From Nostoc sp. C052 (lineage in GTDB: Bacteria; Cyanobacteriota; Cyanobacteriia; Cyanobacteriales; Nostocaceae): DNA of 64,000 nucleotides. The DNA is taken from the NCBI RefSeq assembly GCF_013393905.1, contig NZ_CP040276.1:1-64000 (forward strand), written 5' to 3'. The translations under genes were made by a program, and so were the position numbers. The notes beneath the pieces were generated by a model. The model made no database searches. It was not told the origin of the DNA and saw only the letters and a list, made by a program, of their open reading frames with translations. Positions 33,435 through 41,805 of the stretch are shown here, piece by piece. Position 1 is the stretch's first letter. Each line of letters starts with the position of its first letter.

Positions 33435-35345
33435 ATGAAATTTCCCAAAATCCACTTATCTACTCCCTCAAATCCTAAAACCCCAGAAAATAATTCAGCA
33501 TTAGCGCCTAAGCTCTCTAGTATTCCATCAGCAAATGCGACAGGGGGACACAAGTCAACTCAAGAAATCGAGGACAAAGCCTTTGCTGAAAAACAAATGG
33601 AGGCAACTGAACTAAAGCTACAGGCCAAGTTTGGCTCAATTACGCCCGAAGGACAAGAGCGCCTAAATGTGTTGCAAGCCAAGATGGACGGATTATTGAA
33701 TTCTCGACTTGAACACGCAACCCGATTTAGTCATAATATTGCCAATATTTCACTGAGAAGACCAGATACACCAACATCAATACAAGCAAAACTGACAATT
33801 GGAGAAACTGGCGATAAGTACGAGCAAGAGGCTGACGAAACTGCGTCTCAGGTAGTCCAAAGGATTCATCAACCACAAAGCGAAAAACTCCAGCGAGAGC
33901 GAGAGTCTTTACCTGAAGAAGAGAAATTGCAAATCAAGCCAGAAGGCAGTGTTCAACGCGAGTCTCTGCCTGAAGGGGAAGAAGAACTGCAAATGAAACC
34001 CGAGGGCAGCATACAGCGAGAATCTCTGCCAGCCGAAGAAGAGGAATTACAAATGAAGCCGATGATGCAGGGTGCGTCAGATAGAGGGATACCTGCATCA
34101 TCAGATTTGGAAACATCAATACAACAGGCACGGGGAAGCGGACAACCACTGGCTGATAGTATCAAGTCACCTATGGAACAGGCTTTTGGGGCTGATTTTA
34201 GTCGAGTGAAGGTTCACACAGATACTCAGGCTGACCAGTTAAATCAATCGATACAGGCGAAGGCGTTTACGACCGGGCACGATGTGTTCTTTCGGCAGGG
34301 AGAATATCAGCCGGGGAGTCGAGGGGGGCAGGAGTTGTTGGCCCATGAATTGACCCATGTTTTACAGCAGAATAGTGATACTGTGCAGTGCCGGATTATC
34401 CAACGGGCAGTAGACACAATGGGTGGTAGTTGGGAAGCTAATAATTACCAATCAGTGTTAGAGAATGGAAATCCCGGCGCAGAAATTGAGCTAGAATTCA
34501 TGCCTAACAAATTAGTGAACTCTAAAAAAATAGCACTGCTCCAAAAAATAGAAAAAACTCATAATGGCATAAATTTAGATCGAGGATATGCAGACAAAAA
34601 GAATAACAATGAAGAATTTTTTGGGAACGCAACAAAAACAGCAGCAAGCCGAACTCAAGGAAATGGTCATTGGGATCGTGGACTCACCTATACCAATCCA
34701 GTTTATGGTGCCCCGAATTTGAAAACAGGAGAGCCAGTATCGAAAACACCCAAAAGCAAATTGGACATGAACTCTACGACATCCCCAGACAAGATGTCTA
34801 ACTATCAGTTAGGCCATCGTTACAGATTGTTTCCAGGTCTGAAATGGAATGAACGGAGCGCAAAACTATATGATAAGCCGAATATGCCAACTGCCACGAT
34901 TGGATCTAACATGATATTTGAGACAACAGCTATTTCACTAGAAGGGGCGCAAAAAAATGTTTACTACGGGTCAGTAAAGTGGGGTTGGAATATTAACAGC
35001 ATTGCTGACTCCAATGGAAAAGTAGCAACTACAGACATTGAACTAGAACCTTTAGCAGTAGTAGAGATAGGAACTCCCTCCGCAGAGATGAAAGATTTGG
35101 CTAATACTTGGAATCAAGCAGATACTTATACACGCGATGCCCCCGAAGGGATACCAAACACTGGTATTCCCACAACAAATCACAGCACAACTCTTACTTT
35201 GCAAGAATTACAAGACCCTGCAAGAATTCAGCAAGAGATTAACAATCTTTTAGCCCAACTAAAACTTAATCAGCCAAAAAATGATAAGCAAAACAAACAG
35301 TTTGAGTTAAAATTCTTGAAAAAGAAATTGCAGGAACTGAAATGA
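33435..35345 (+). CDS. eCIS-core domain (DUF4157) protein with unknown C-terminal domain
   Basis: A 636-residue protein. Residues 1-116 are Pro/Ser-rich then helical. Residues 117-147 (LTIGETGDKYEQEADETASQ) are the lead-in usual for cyanobacterial DUF4157 proteins. Residues 152-210 hold three acidic repeats of the type QRESLPEEEELQMKPEG. The DUF4157/eCIS-core domain spans about 218-325, with FGADFSRVKVHTDTQADQLN and the zinc-peptidase-like HELTH (304-308). The remaining 310 residues match nothing I know and would be the effector part. DUF4157 is linked to cargo of extracellular contractile injection systems. Start at 33435, with GGAGG upstream. No injection-system structural genes are in the window. 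Confidence 0.8.
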   Translation: MKFPKIHLSTPSNPKTPENNSALAPKLSSIPSANATGGHKSTQEIEDKAFAEKQMEATELKLQAKFGSITPEGQERLNVLQAKMDGLLNSRLEHATRFSHNIANISLRRPDTPTSIQAKLTIGETGDKYEQEADETASQVVQRIHQPQSEKLQRERESLPEEEKLQIKPEGSVQRESLPEGEEELQMKPEGSIQRESLPAEEEELQMKPMMQGASDRGIPASSDLETSIQQARGSGQPLADSIKSPMEQAFGADFSRVKVHTDTQADQLNQSIQAKAFTTGHDVFFRQGEYQPGSRGGQELLAHELTHVLQQNSDTVQCRIIQRAVDTMGGSWEANNYQSVLENGNPGAEIELEFMPNKLVNSKKIALLQKIEKTHNGINLDRGYADKKNNNEEFFGNATKTAASRTQGNGHWDRGLTYTNPVYGAPNLKTGEPVSKTPKSKLDMNSTTSPDKMSNYQLGHRYRLFPGLKWNERSAKLYDKPNMPTATIGSNMIFETTAISLEGAQKNVYYGSVKWGWNINSIADSNGKVATTDIELEPLAVVEIGTPSAEMKDLANTWNQADTYTRDAPEGIPNTGIPTTNHSTTLTLQELQDPARIQQEINNLLAQLKLNQPKNDKQNKQFELKFLKKKLQELK

Positions 35346-36208
35346 TTTTCTGGTGTTGCTGAGTGCGGTATGAATTAATTGAACACCAGGATAAAAAGAT
35401 ACTTCAAGTAGTGAAGTAATAATCGATTGTGTCTAATCCTTGTATAGTGCAGTTTTAAAAGTTTTTCGCTCTTTTTGCATAAAGTACAAAACTTGAACTG
35501 AAGAGTATTACATAGCGAACGAATTATATGTAAAGCAGGGGGCAATAGTTTAAAACTCCCATATTTTTTTTGCAAGTGCTGCTCTGGACTCCTTGGAAAG
35601 CGGGCAGTTTTTTATTGTACAGGTGGTCTTTTTTGAGTCTTGCACCCGTTAGCAGCGATTGAATTAGGGGGGTAATACCTTGTTTACTCGTAGAAGCAGG
35701 AATGTTGCGCGGAGAGTCCGTAAAAGCAGATACTCTAGGTGTAGCAAGCATAAGCCTTAATCACCAGTAAAACTTTTAGTACAGGGATTTAAGCAATGGC
35801 AAAGATTCAGCAGACTTGGCAACGTAGGCTGCACTTTTATCCTTAAAGGTTGTTTGAAAAGGGTCGGCTTGAGCCTCAAGTGAGACTCAGAGGCGCGATC
35901 TCAAATCCCAAAATTCCGATTCTCTCGTGGCAGTTTCTCGGTAGCCAGGGTAGTCAAACACACATTTGAAGATTTTTCAAATATCCTCCAATGCACAAAC
36001 TAATTTATTAAAAATGGTGTACTCCCAACTTCCAGCTATCCACTGATAACTCAGATGTAACACAATTTCTGCATTATTTTGTAACCAAAATTTACTGTTT
36101 CCTTTCAAGATTTTTGTTAAATTGCGTTGAAATTACTAGTAATTTTGATTTTTTTGTTTAGAATTAGTTTCCTATAAGTTTTTGTCTTTCCTTATTTAAT
36201 ATTTGATT
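35346..36208. other. intergenic region, 863 bp
   Basis: No convincing gene. The minus-strand 75-codon frame at 35524-35751 looks random. About 35850-35960 has repeat-like composition (TTGTTTGAAAAGGGTCGGCT). No promoter could be assigned. Confidence 0.45.
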
Positions 36209-37009
36209 ATGGAATTAGTATTGGTGAAGCTAGGAGGTTCCTTAATTACTGACAAGGATAAACCTTATACTGCTCGAAGAGAAGTTATAACACAACTGGT
36301 TGAGCAAGTGAGCCTAATCAAACATGAAAATCCTAATCTGAAACTGATTATTGGTAACGGCGCTGGTTCTTTCGCACATCAATCAGCGAATAAATATAAT
36401 ACAATTAATGGTTTTTCATGTGATGAAGAAAAACTAGGGTTCTGCTTAGTTCACCAAGATGCTTTAGATTTAAATTTCTTACTAGCTAAAAGTTTTTTAC
36501 AGGCAGGTTTATCAGTGGTAAGTTTGCCACCTATTACTATGATAATCACTCATAATAAGAAACTGTTGAAGAGTGACTTTAGTGTAATAGAAAGTACTCT
36601 AAAAGCAGGTTTAATTCCTTTAATTTTTGGTGATGTCGTTCTAGATCAAGCTATTGGTGGTACTGTCCTTTCGACAGATGCAATGCTTGCAGAACTAGCG
36701 AAATACTTCTATCTTCAAGGTAAGTTTAAAGTTAGACTAATAAATGTTGGGAATTATGCAGGCGTATATGACCAAGATGGGCAAGTAGTTTCCAATATTA
36801 CTCAAGCTAACTATTCTCAGATTAAACCTTTCTTGGGCAAGAGCAAATCAGTAGATGTTACTGGCGGGATGGCTAAGAAAGTTGAGGAGTTTTTGACTAT
36901 TTCTAGTTTAGGGATTGACTGTTGGATAATTGATGGGAATATCCCAGGGAATTTAGCCTCTTCAGTTTTAGGTACGCCAACTCTAGGCACTTTAATTAGG
37001 GCATTTTAA
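36209..37009 (+). CDS. isopentenyl phosphate kinase-like enzyme (amino acid kinase family)
   Basis: A 266-residue amino-acid-kinase-fold protein. The N-terminal KLGGSLITDKDKPY (K7) and GNGAGSFAH (residues 49-57, with H57 at the position of the catalytic His of isopentenyl phosphate kinases) are diagnostic. PLIFGDVVLD, GGTVLSTDAMLAELA and VDVTGGMAKKVEE complete the family pattern. IPK phosphorylates isopentenyl phosphate to the diphosphate with ATP, feeding isoprenoid synthesis. It is typical of archaea and plants and uncommon in cyanobacteria, which use the MEP route. A FomA-like or other small-molecule phosphate kinase is the alternative. Start is ATG 36209; a TTG two codons upstream is less likely. 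Confidence 0.72.
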   Translation: MELVLVKLGGSLITDKDKPYTARREVITQLVEQVSLIKHENPNLKLIIGNGAGSFAHQSANKYNTINGFSCDEEKLGFCLVHQDALDLNFLLAKSFLQAGLSVVSLPPITMIITHNKKLLKSDFSVIESTLKAGLIPLIFGDVVLDQAIGGTVLSTDAMLAELAKYFYLQGKFKVRLINVGNYAGVYDQDGQVVSNITQANYSQIKPFLGKSKSVDVTGGMAKKVEEFLTISSLGIDCWIIDGNIPGNLASSVLGTPTLGTLIRAF

Positions 37010-37078
37010 CTAAAATGATTTCAAAACTGTTGGTAGTTAATCCAAATTACTTACCCTTAATCTTTTTGAGATAACTCA

Positions 37079-38506
37079 TCATAAAAATGCTCCTGATAAT
37101 TGTTTCTGTATGTGAGTAAATAACTGCGCGGCAAAACTGGGTGGTACAGAGTAACCAATGATTGACCCTGCCGTAGCAGTCTCGTTGGCAAATTCGTACC
37201 AACCGGGAAACCCTTGCAAGATTGCAACCCCTTGAATAGACAAGGATTTGACCGTACTATCCGGCAACCAGATATCAGCGAACTTACTACGGTTGCAACC
37301 TTTGTGATCTGTGAAATGCGATCGCAATATGGTATTACAGGGTAGATGCCCAGGCTTGTACTTGGGTAACTTGCGTCCCCCAACCCGTTCAATCAATAGT
37401 GGTGTTGGCGCATTCTCGGCTAAAAATTTCTCCAAAGCTTGCTGTTGTTTGAGGAGTAGTTGGGAATCGGTCATCGTGGGGATGAGATGGGCGATCGCCT
37501 CATACCAACCGCAAGGTGTAGTTCCCAAAGGTAAGGCAATGCTCAAACCCCTACTGGCAATCAGGACTAACCGCCGCCGCGCCTGGGGCAACCCAAAATC
37601 AGCCATGTTGACCACGCTGTAAGTAACCGAGTACCCCGCAAGTTCCAAAGCATTCAGGATGATGGCAAAACTCTGACTGTTCTGATAACGCGGGACATTT
37701 TCAAGAGTAAACACCCGTGGCTGCAACTGTCGGATTGCTTCTGCTACTGCGATCGCAGCCGTCAGGTCATCGGTAGTTTCGCCGCCCTTACCCGCTTTGG
37801 CTGTGTGAGCTTGGCTGAAGTTGGCACACACCGGGGAGGCATGGAGGTAATCGGGGCGGCGGGGAAAACCTAGAAATCCTAACCGCGCTACTTCTTGAAC
37901 TGTTAGTTGGATTATTCTACAGCCGTACTCGCTAAAGTTGTGGTGATGGGTTTTGGCGATCGCTTTACTCAGTTCTGGTTTACTTGGGTCAAACTCTACT
38001 GCAATGACTGGGCGAATCCCGGCTTCAACCATCCCCGCTTCAATTCCGCCGCCGCCAGCGAACAGTACTACAGCGATCGGGGCATCATCTGGAAGAACTG
38101 GTTTTAATTTTGTGTTATCAAAATTTTTGCAGACATCTAATTTTGGTGATGGCTTTTTGGATTTCGCTTTTTTGATAAAGGCGATAATATCTTCCCTAAT
38201 TGCCCCCTGTTGTTGCATTAGACGAATCATGTAGACAGCGCCAGGGGGAATTGAGCCGATACTTCGTCCTTTCCATAATCCATCAACTCGTTCTTCCCAG
38301 TTAAAACCCCATCGCCACTGAATCGGGTTGTCTGGGTCACGTTGGCCTATCACTCGTGGGTAAAAGGCTATAGTCCCATCAAGTAGCTTTTTCTTTTCGA
38401 GATACGGATAGAGGCATCCTTGGCTATGCAGTTGTGAACCTCTAAGGTCGTCTTCTAAGAATTTTTCGGGTATTGCAGATAACTCAAATATTACTGCTTT
38501 AGTCAT
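37079..38506 (-). CDS. DNA (cytosine-5) methyltransferase, variant motif IV
   Basis: A 475-residue C5-methyltransferase. Motif I is VVLFAGGGGIEAGM (about 146-159). Motif IV is ASPVCANFSQAH, where C227 would be the nucleophile; the usual PPCQ is replaced by SPVC. Motif VI is FTLENVPRY (E269). Motif VIII is QARRRLVLIA. Motifs IX-X are LSIQGVAILQGFPGWYEF and GYSVPPSFAAQLF. Residues 1-140 form an extra N-terminal region (RWGFNWEERVDGLWKGRSIG). Its ATG overlaps the ASCH stop by four bases (ATGA), so the two are translationally coupled. The target is unknown. It may come from a phage or plasmid. Confidence 0.85.
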   Translation of the reverse strand: MTKAVIFELSAIPEKFLEDDLRGSQLHSQGCLYPYLEKKKLLDGTIAFYPRVIGQRDPDNPIQWRWGFNWEERVDGLWKGRSIGSIPPGAVYMIRLMQQQGAIREDIIAFIKKAKSKKPSPKLDVCKNFDNTKLKPVLPDDAPIAVVLFAGGGGIEAGMVEAGIRPVIAVEFDPSKPELSKAIAKTHHHNFSEYGCRIIQLTVQEVARLGFLGFPRRPDYLHASPVCANFSQAHTAKAGKGGETTDDLTAAIAVAEAIRQLQPRVFTLENVPRYQNSQSFAIILNALELAGYSVTYSVVNMADFGLPQARRRLVLIASRGLSIALPLGTTPCGWYEAIAHLIPTMTDSQLLLKQQQALEKFLAENAPTPLLIERVGGRKLPKYKPGHLPCNTILRSHFTDHKGCNRSKFADIWLPDSTVKSLSIQGVAILQGFPGWYEFANETATAGSIIGYSVPPSFAAQLFTHIQKQLSGAFL

Positions 38507-38895
38507 GCAGCCACCTCCATGACCAAATCATCGGGTACTTCAAAAATTCCCAATCGCCCAATGTAAGGAATCGGCGTAATCTCTCGCGGATTCTCCAGCT
38601 GCCAATGGTACTGAAGAGGCATTCCCCAGCCAGACGCAATTTGTGAAAACTTGCAATCTACTATTGTGACAACGCCAATAACTTGGCCACGACGTAGAGA
38701 GATTAATTCGGGGATTACTACCCCCATCCCTTGGCAAAATTCTCTCGCTAGCTGGTATTCTTTTTTGGTACAGGTTTTTGCAGCGTGAATGAGAATATCG
38801 CCGCGATAATGAATGGGCCAGCCACGGTTTTCAACATTTTTGAGAGCATAAATAATTGCCCATGCCCAAGGCTGACGGACAGATAGCGCTTTCAC
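38503..38895 (-). CDS. ASCH-domain protein, coupled to the C5-methyltransferase
   Basis: About 130 residues with an ASCH domain: VKALSVRQPWAWAIIYALKN, VENRGWPIHYRGDILIHAAK and GQVIGVVTIVDCKFSQI. ASCH folds bind RNA or modified nucleotides and are related to PUA; some cleave N4-acetylcytidine. I prefer the GTG start at 38895 (GGAG upstream), because family members begin with this motif. An ATG at 38970 would add 25 residues of unconvincing, Cys/Arg-rich sequence. The four-base overlap with the methyltransferase suggests a joint role in nucleic-acid modification (inference). Confidence 0.75.
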   Translation of the reverse strand: MKALSVRQPWAWAIIYALKNVENRGWPIHYRGDILIHAAKTCTKKEYQLAREFCQGMGVVIPELISLRRGQVIGVVTIVDCKFSQIASGWGMPLQYHWQLENPREITPIPYIGRLGIFEVPDDLVMEVAA

Positions 38896-39223
38896 GGGTT
38901 TTAAAACTCCAATGACTGAACATAAGCGTCTGATGCGGCAATTACCAGAAATATAGATGCAACTGTGCAACTGCCTAATAACTTCTTATTTATAGGTTTT
39001 GAAAGATCACTATTGATAGAACTTGAGAAAATAAAAGCTGTTCATTTTGGTATAAAGTGGAAAGTATCATGCGCTGATTTCCACATTTATTTTGTTGTTA
39101 TTTTTAGCAGTTACAAATTTACTCAAATCTTTAGTTATCTGTAGAGTGTGGAATGATAAAGACAGAGAAATAGTAAACTGGAAAGCGGAGGTTTTGATCT
39201 GATTTCCTCCGCTTTTATCCTTA

Positions 39224-40042
39224 TTATCCTAATTGGTCTAACCAAGCTACTAAATCTTCAACTGAGGAAAAATCTAATAATGCTTCTCCTAGAGTTTCCA
39301 ATTGTTCAACAGATAAGACTCTAACTCTTTCAATATTTGATGAATCAATCTCACCAAAACGTCTATTTAATTGGCGAAGAATCAAACGTTCTTCACCTTG
39401 TTTATTACCTTTCTGCAAAATATCCTGATAGATAACAGATTCCTGCATAATATCCTCCCGTAAAAATTGACGAATTAAATCTTTTTCAAACCTTAAACCT
39501 GCAAATATCTCTGTACATCCAGCAATGTTCTGCCTTTCATCCCTATCTAGAATTTTAGCGATATTTTGAGCTACTTGGGATAATAAAGCGGCGGGTGAAT
39601 CAGTTCGAGTTAAAGGTGCAAGAGGCAATAGCGCTGGATTATCCAGAAAAAAAGCTGAATCTTGTTCCCATAACCGTATAACTTGATAACGGTGACTTGT
39701 GAACTCATCTGTGTATTCTTCAGTAAATGCAATAGGGTCACTGCTTTGTTGCAAGAAGATCACGACTTGAGTTATTGGTGTGTTATATTGCCGTTTCAAT
39801 CTCACGTAATAGTCTAATACCCGCAAAGGAATTGGTGGATTAGATTTGGGGAGAGTCTGAAACTCAATATGCAAAATCCGGCTACTTGTTTGCAAAAATG
39901 TGACATAATCTGCGCGGATTGGATCTATTGAAAGTTCAGTTTTAAGTACTGTAACTTCTGTAGTTTTATCTGGTAGCAACCACTTGGCAAACTCTGCGGG
40001 ATACAATTCAGCTAAGTACTTGGTAGTATTATCGTAACTCAA
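39224..40042 (-). CDS. Rpn-family/DUF4351 PD-(D/E)XK nuclease-like protein
   Basis: A 272-residue protein of the Rpn (recombination-promoting nuclease)/transposase-like family common in cyanobacteria. Residues 1-110 hold the nuclease core (LSIDPIRADYVTFLQ; RILHIEFQTLPKSNPPIPLR, with D and the E-x-Q motif). The C-terminal part has the DUF4351-type helices (GEERLILRQLNRRFGEIDSS; LETLGEALLDFSSVEDLVAW). Members cut DNA or are linked to mobile elements; paralogues usually abound in one genome. The catalytic residues appear intact. Confidence 0.82.
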   Translation of the reverse strand: MSYDNTTKYLAELYPAEFAKWLLPDKTTEVTVLKTELSIDPIRADYVTFLQTSSRILHIEFQTLPKSNPPIPLRVLDYYVRLKRQYNTPITQVVIFLQQSSDPIAFTEEYTDEFTSHRYQVIRLWEQDSAFFLDNPALLPLAPLTRTDSPAALLSQVAQNIAKILDRDERQNIAGCTEIFAGLRFEKDLIRQFLREDIMQESVIYQDILQKGNKQGEERLILRQLNRRFGEIDSSNIERVRVLSVEQLETLGEALLDFSSVEDLVAWLDQLG

Positions 40043-40266
40043 TTTCTTTCACCCTTATTTCAATGGAGATTTAGTTCTTAGCAAGCTCAATGATTTTGTT
40101 TACTTTGTCAATGGTCAGGAAATTCATCTTTATCATAATCTTCTCCTCCTTTTGGATTTAGACTAAACCAATAGTACTTTTTTAATTGTTATATTTTCTG
40201 CCTGATTCCGTTGCTGGAGCGCTTCTTACATGAACAGTTACAATGCTTAGGTTAACTCTTGTTGTA

Positions 40267-40600
40267 TTTAATATTGAGATTTAGCCAAATTCTTAAACTG
40301 TCCAAATCGTTCATCAAACAATCTTATTAACAGTCGTCTCACTACTAAACCGACTTTTCAAAACTGAAACTTCAAAAATGCCTTTTTGGGTAGTCTGCTT
40401 GTCGTAGTAATCTTCCCGGTACAAACCCAACATCACAGCAGCCTCCTGTTCAAATCCTCCTGATTCTCGAAAGTCTGCTTTAGTTGGGCGCTTTTCGGAA
40501 CGTGAATCAACCTCTCTTTTTAACTTTCTTGACTGGAGCCGATTTAGTCTTAAATCCTTCAGACATAAAGTTTCATTAGAGAAGTTTTCTTTCTTGAGCG
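40267..40600 (-). pseudogene. DnaB-like replicative helicase, C-terminal remnant
   Basis: On the minus strand this reads as the tail of a hexameric replicative helicase: LKDLRL, then LKREVDSRSEKRPTKADFRE, SGGFEQEAAVMLGLYREDYY and KGIFEVSVLKSRFSSETTV. These fit DnaB motifs H4 and the arginine-finger region. A frameshift follows at about 40330, after which the terminal FDERFGQFKNLAKSQY is in another frame, ending TAA at 40267. The segment before EVDSRSEKRP is also degraded. It is probably from a plasmid or phage rather than the host dnaB. Confidence 0.65.
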
Positions 40601-40881
40601 CATTGCTTTCATCTCACTTCTTTTGTCCTGATGTCAAGTACATTTTCTATTTGCCCACTGACGTTTATCTTGTTTCTTTTGTCAAGTTCACACTATACTA
40701 AATTAGATGAGCTTACCTTGATTGTTAAATTTAAGATGAAATTAAATTAGCATTAATTATGAGATTTAATTTATCTAGTTGAAAAGGAAATATTTTAGAT
40801 TAAATTCCCTTATTCTAGTTTTTCTTATGCTGTTTTCTCCATTCACTAGGGGGGATACTTGACGAATCTTCCCATACTCCT

Positions 40882-41215
40882 ACCCCGAATTTCTCACCAC
40901 ATCTATCAAAGCCTGTGCTTGTGCAGGGGAGCAGAGGAGATTTCAATGTGCCAAGTTATAATCCCCTCTGCCCCGAATGGCACTAAGTTAAGCTGAAGGG
41001 TATGCAGCGTAAGGATTGCAGAGGGGCAGGGGTGCAGGGGTGCAGAGGGGAATTTCTAAATATCTGAACGCAATGCCTAAAACTTCTTCTTTCTCCCCTG
41101 CTCCTCCGCTCCTCTGCACCCTTGCTGCCTCAACGATTTTCTCTTTTCTTAGTGCCATTCCCCTCTGCCCCTCTGCCCCTCTGCCCCTTCCCTCAAGCTT
41201 GTGAGAAATCCGGGT
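40882..41215. repeat. nested inverted-repeat element upstream of katG
   Basis: The outer ends ACCCCGAATTTCTCAC (40882) and GTGAGAAATCCGGGT (41201-41215) are imperfect inverted repeats. The right arm AAGCTTGTGAGAAATCCGGGT closely matches the right end of the element after katG. A second inverted repeat sits inside: AATGGCACTAAG (40976-40987) and CTTAGTGCCATT (41148-41159). The interior has G- and C-rich tracts built from GCAGAGGGG and CCCCTCTGC units. Confidence 0.6.
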
Positions 41216-41231
41216 GAAAGCGATCTCCCTT

Positions 41232-41375
41232 AACCTGATTTAATATTTGGGGAATACCAATAGGTGTCGTGTCACTGACTGGCGTGGTTAACACTATATT
41301 AGTTAACACTATATTATTAATGACTAACATTGACTCACTTTGAAATGCTTCATCTCGATTAAAGCACTGCCAATA
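41232..41375 (-). pseudogene. CyRepA1-type replication protein, fragment 1
   Basis: The minus-strand frame reads CFNRDEAFQSESMLVINNIV and GIPQILNQVKG. This parallels WLNRDEVFLSESVSVTNNIE and IPQTLNQVES in the larger remnant at 45705-47040. It carries a small internal duplication (two copies of TTAACACTATATTA-like sequence). Confidence 0.6.
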
Positions 41376-41805
41376 CTTCTCGCTTTGTACATTGTCTATC
41401 GTTATAACAATTTATGCCTAATGCTAGATGTTAACTATGAAAATTTATTAACTGTAGTAAAAACTATGAAAATTTCCAAAATATCGACAGAAACTCTGGA
41501 AAAAATTTGTTTTTTTCGCGCCGACTTACTTAATTAAGAAGAAAATGTTTAAACCTGCACCAACCGTTATAATTTAAAAAAAGTGCATTTTGTCAATCAG
41601 CAAAAATACTCAAAAAGCTGTTAATAAAAATGATAATCGTAGCAGGGGGGTGGGGTTAGCAAAGGGTAGCTCATTCAGTACTTGCAAGAACTTTAGCGAT
41701 CAAGGAACTTGCCGTTCAAACCGCCACTTGTGGCGGCGCTCAACACAGCTTGACTAACATAAACTGTTAGAGAGAATTGAATTTAATGAAGAAGGATTGA
41801 ACTGA

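Larger units (their letters stand above)
40043..41805. other. 1.76-kb region of plasmid and mobile-element debris
   Basis: Between the Rpn gene and katG. It contains a DnaB-like helicase remnant, a nested pair of inverted-repeat elements and a CyRepA1-gene fragment, listed separately. No intact gene. Confidence 0.65.

Noticed and set aside
35524..35751. Minus-strand 75-codon frame
   Set aside because: Composition looks random, there is no ribosome site, and it shows no recognisable motif.
38896..38970. ATG-started N-terminal extension of the ASCH protein
   Set aside because: The extra 25 residues are Cys/Arg-rich and unlike family members, whereas a GTG with an upstream GGAG gives the expected N-terminus.
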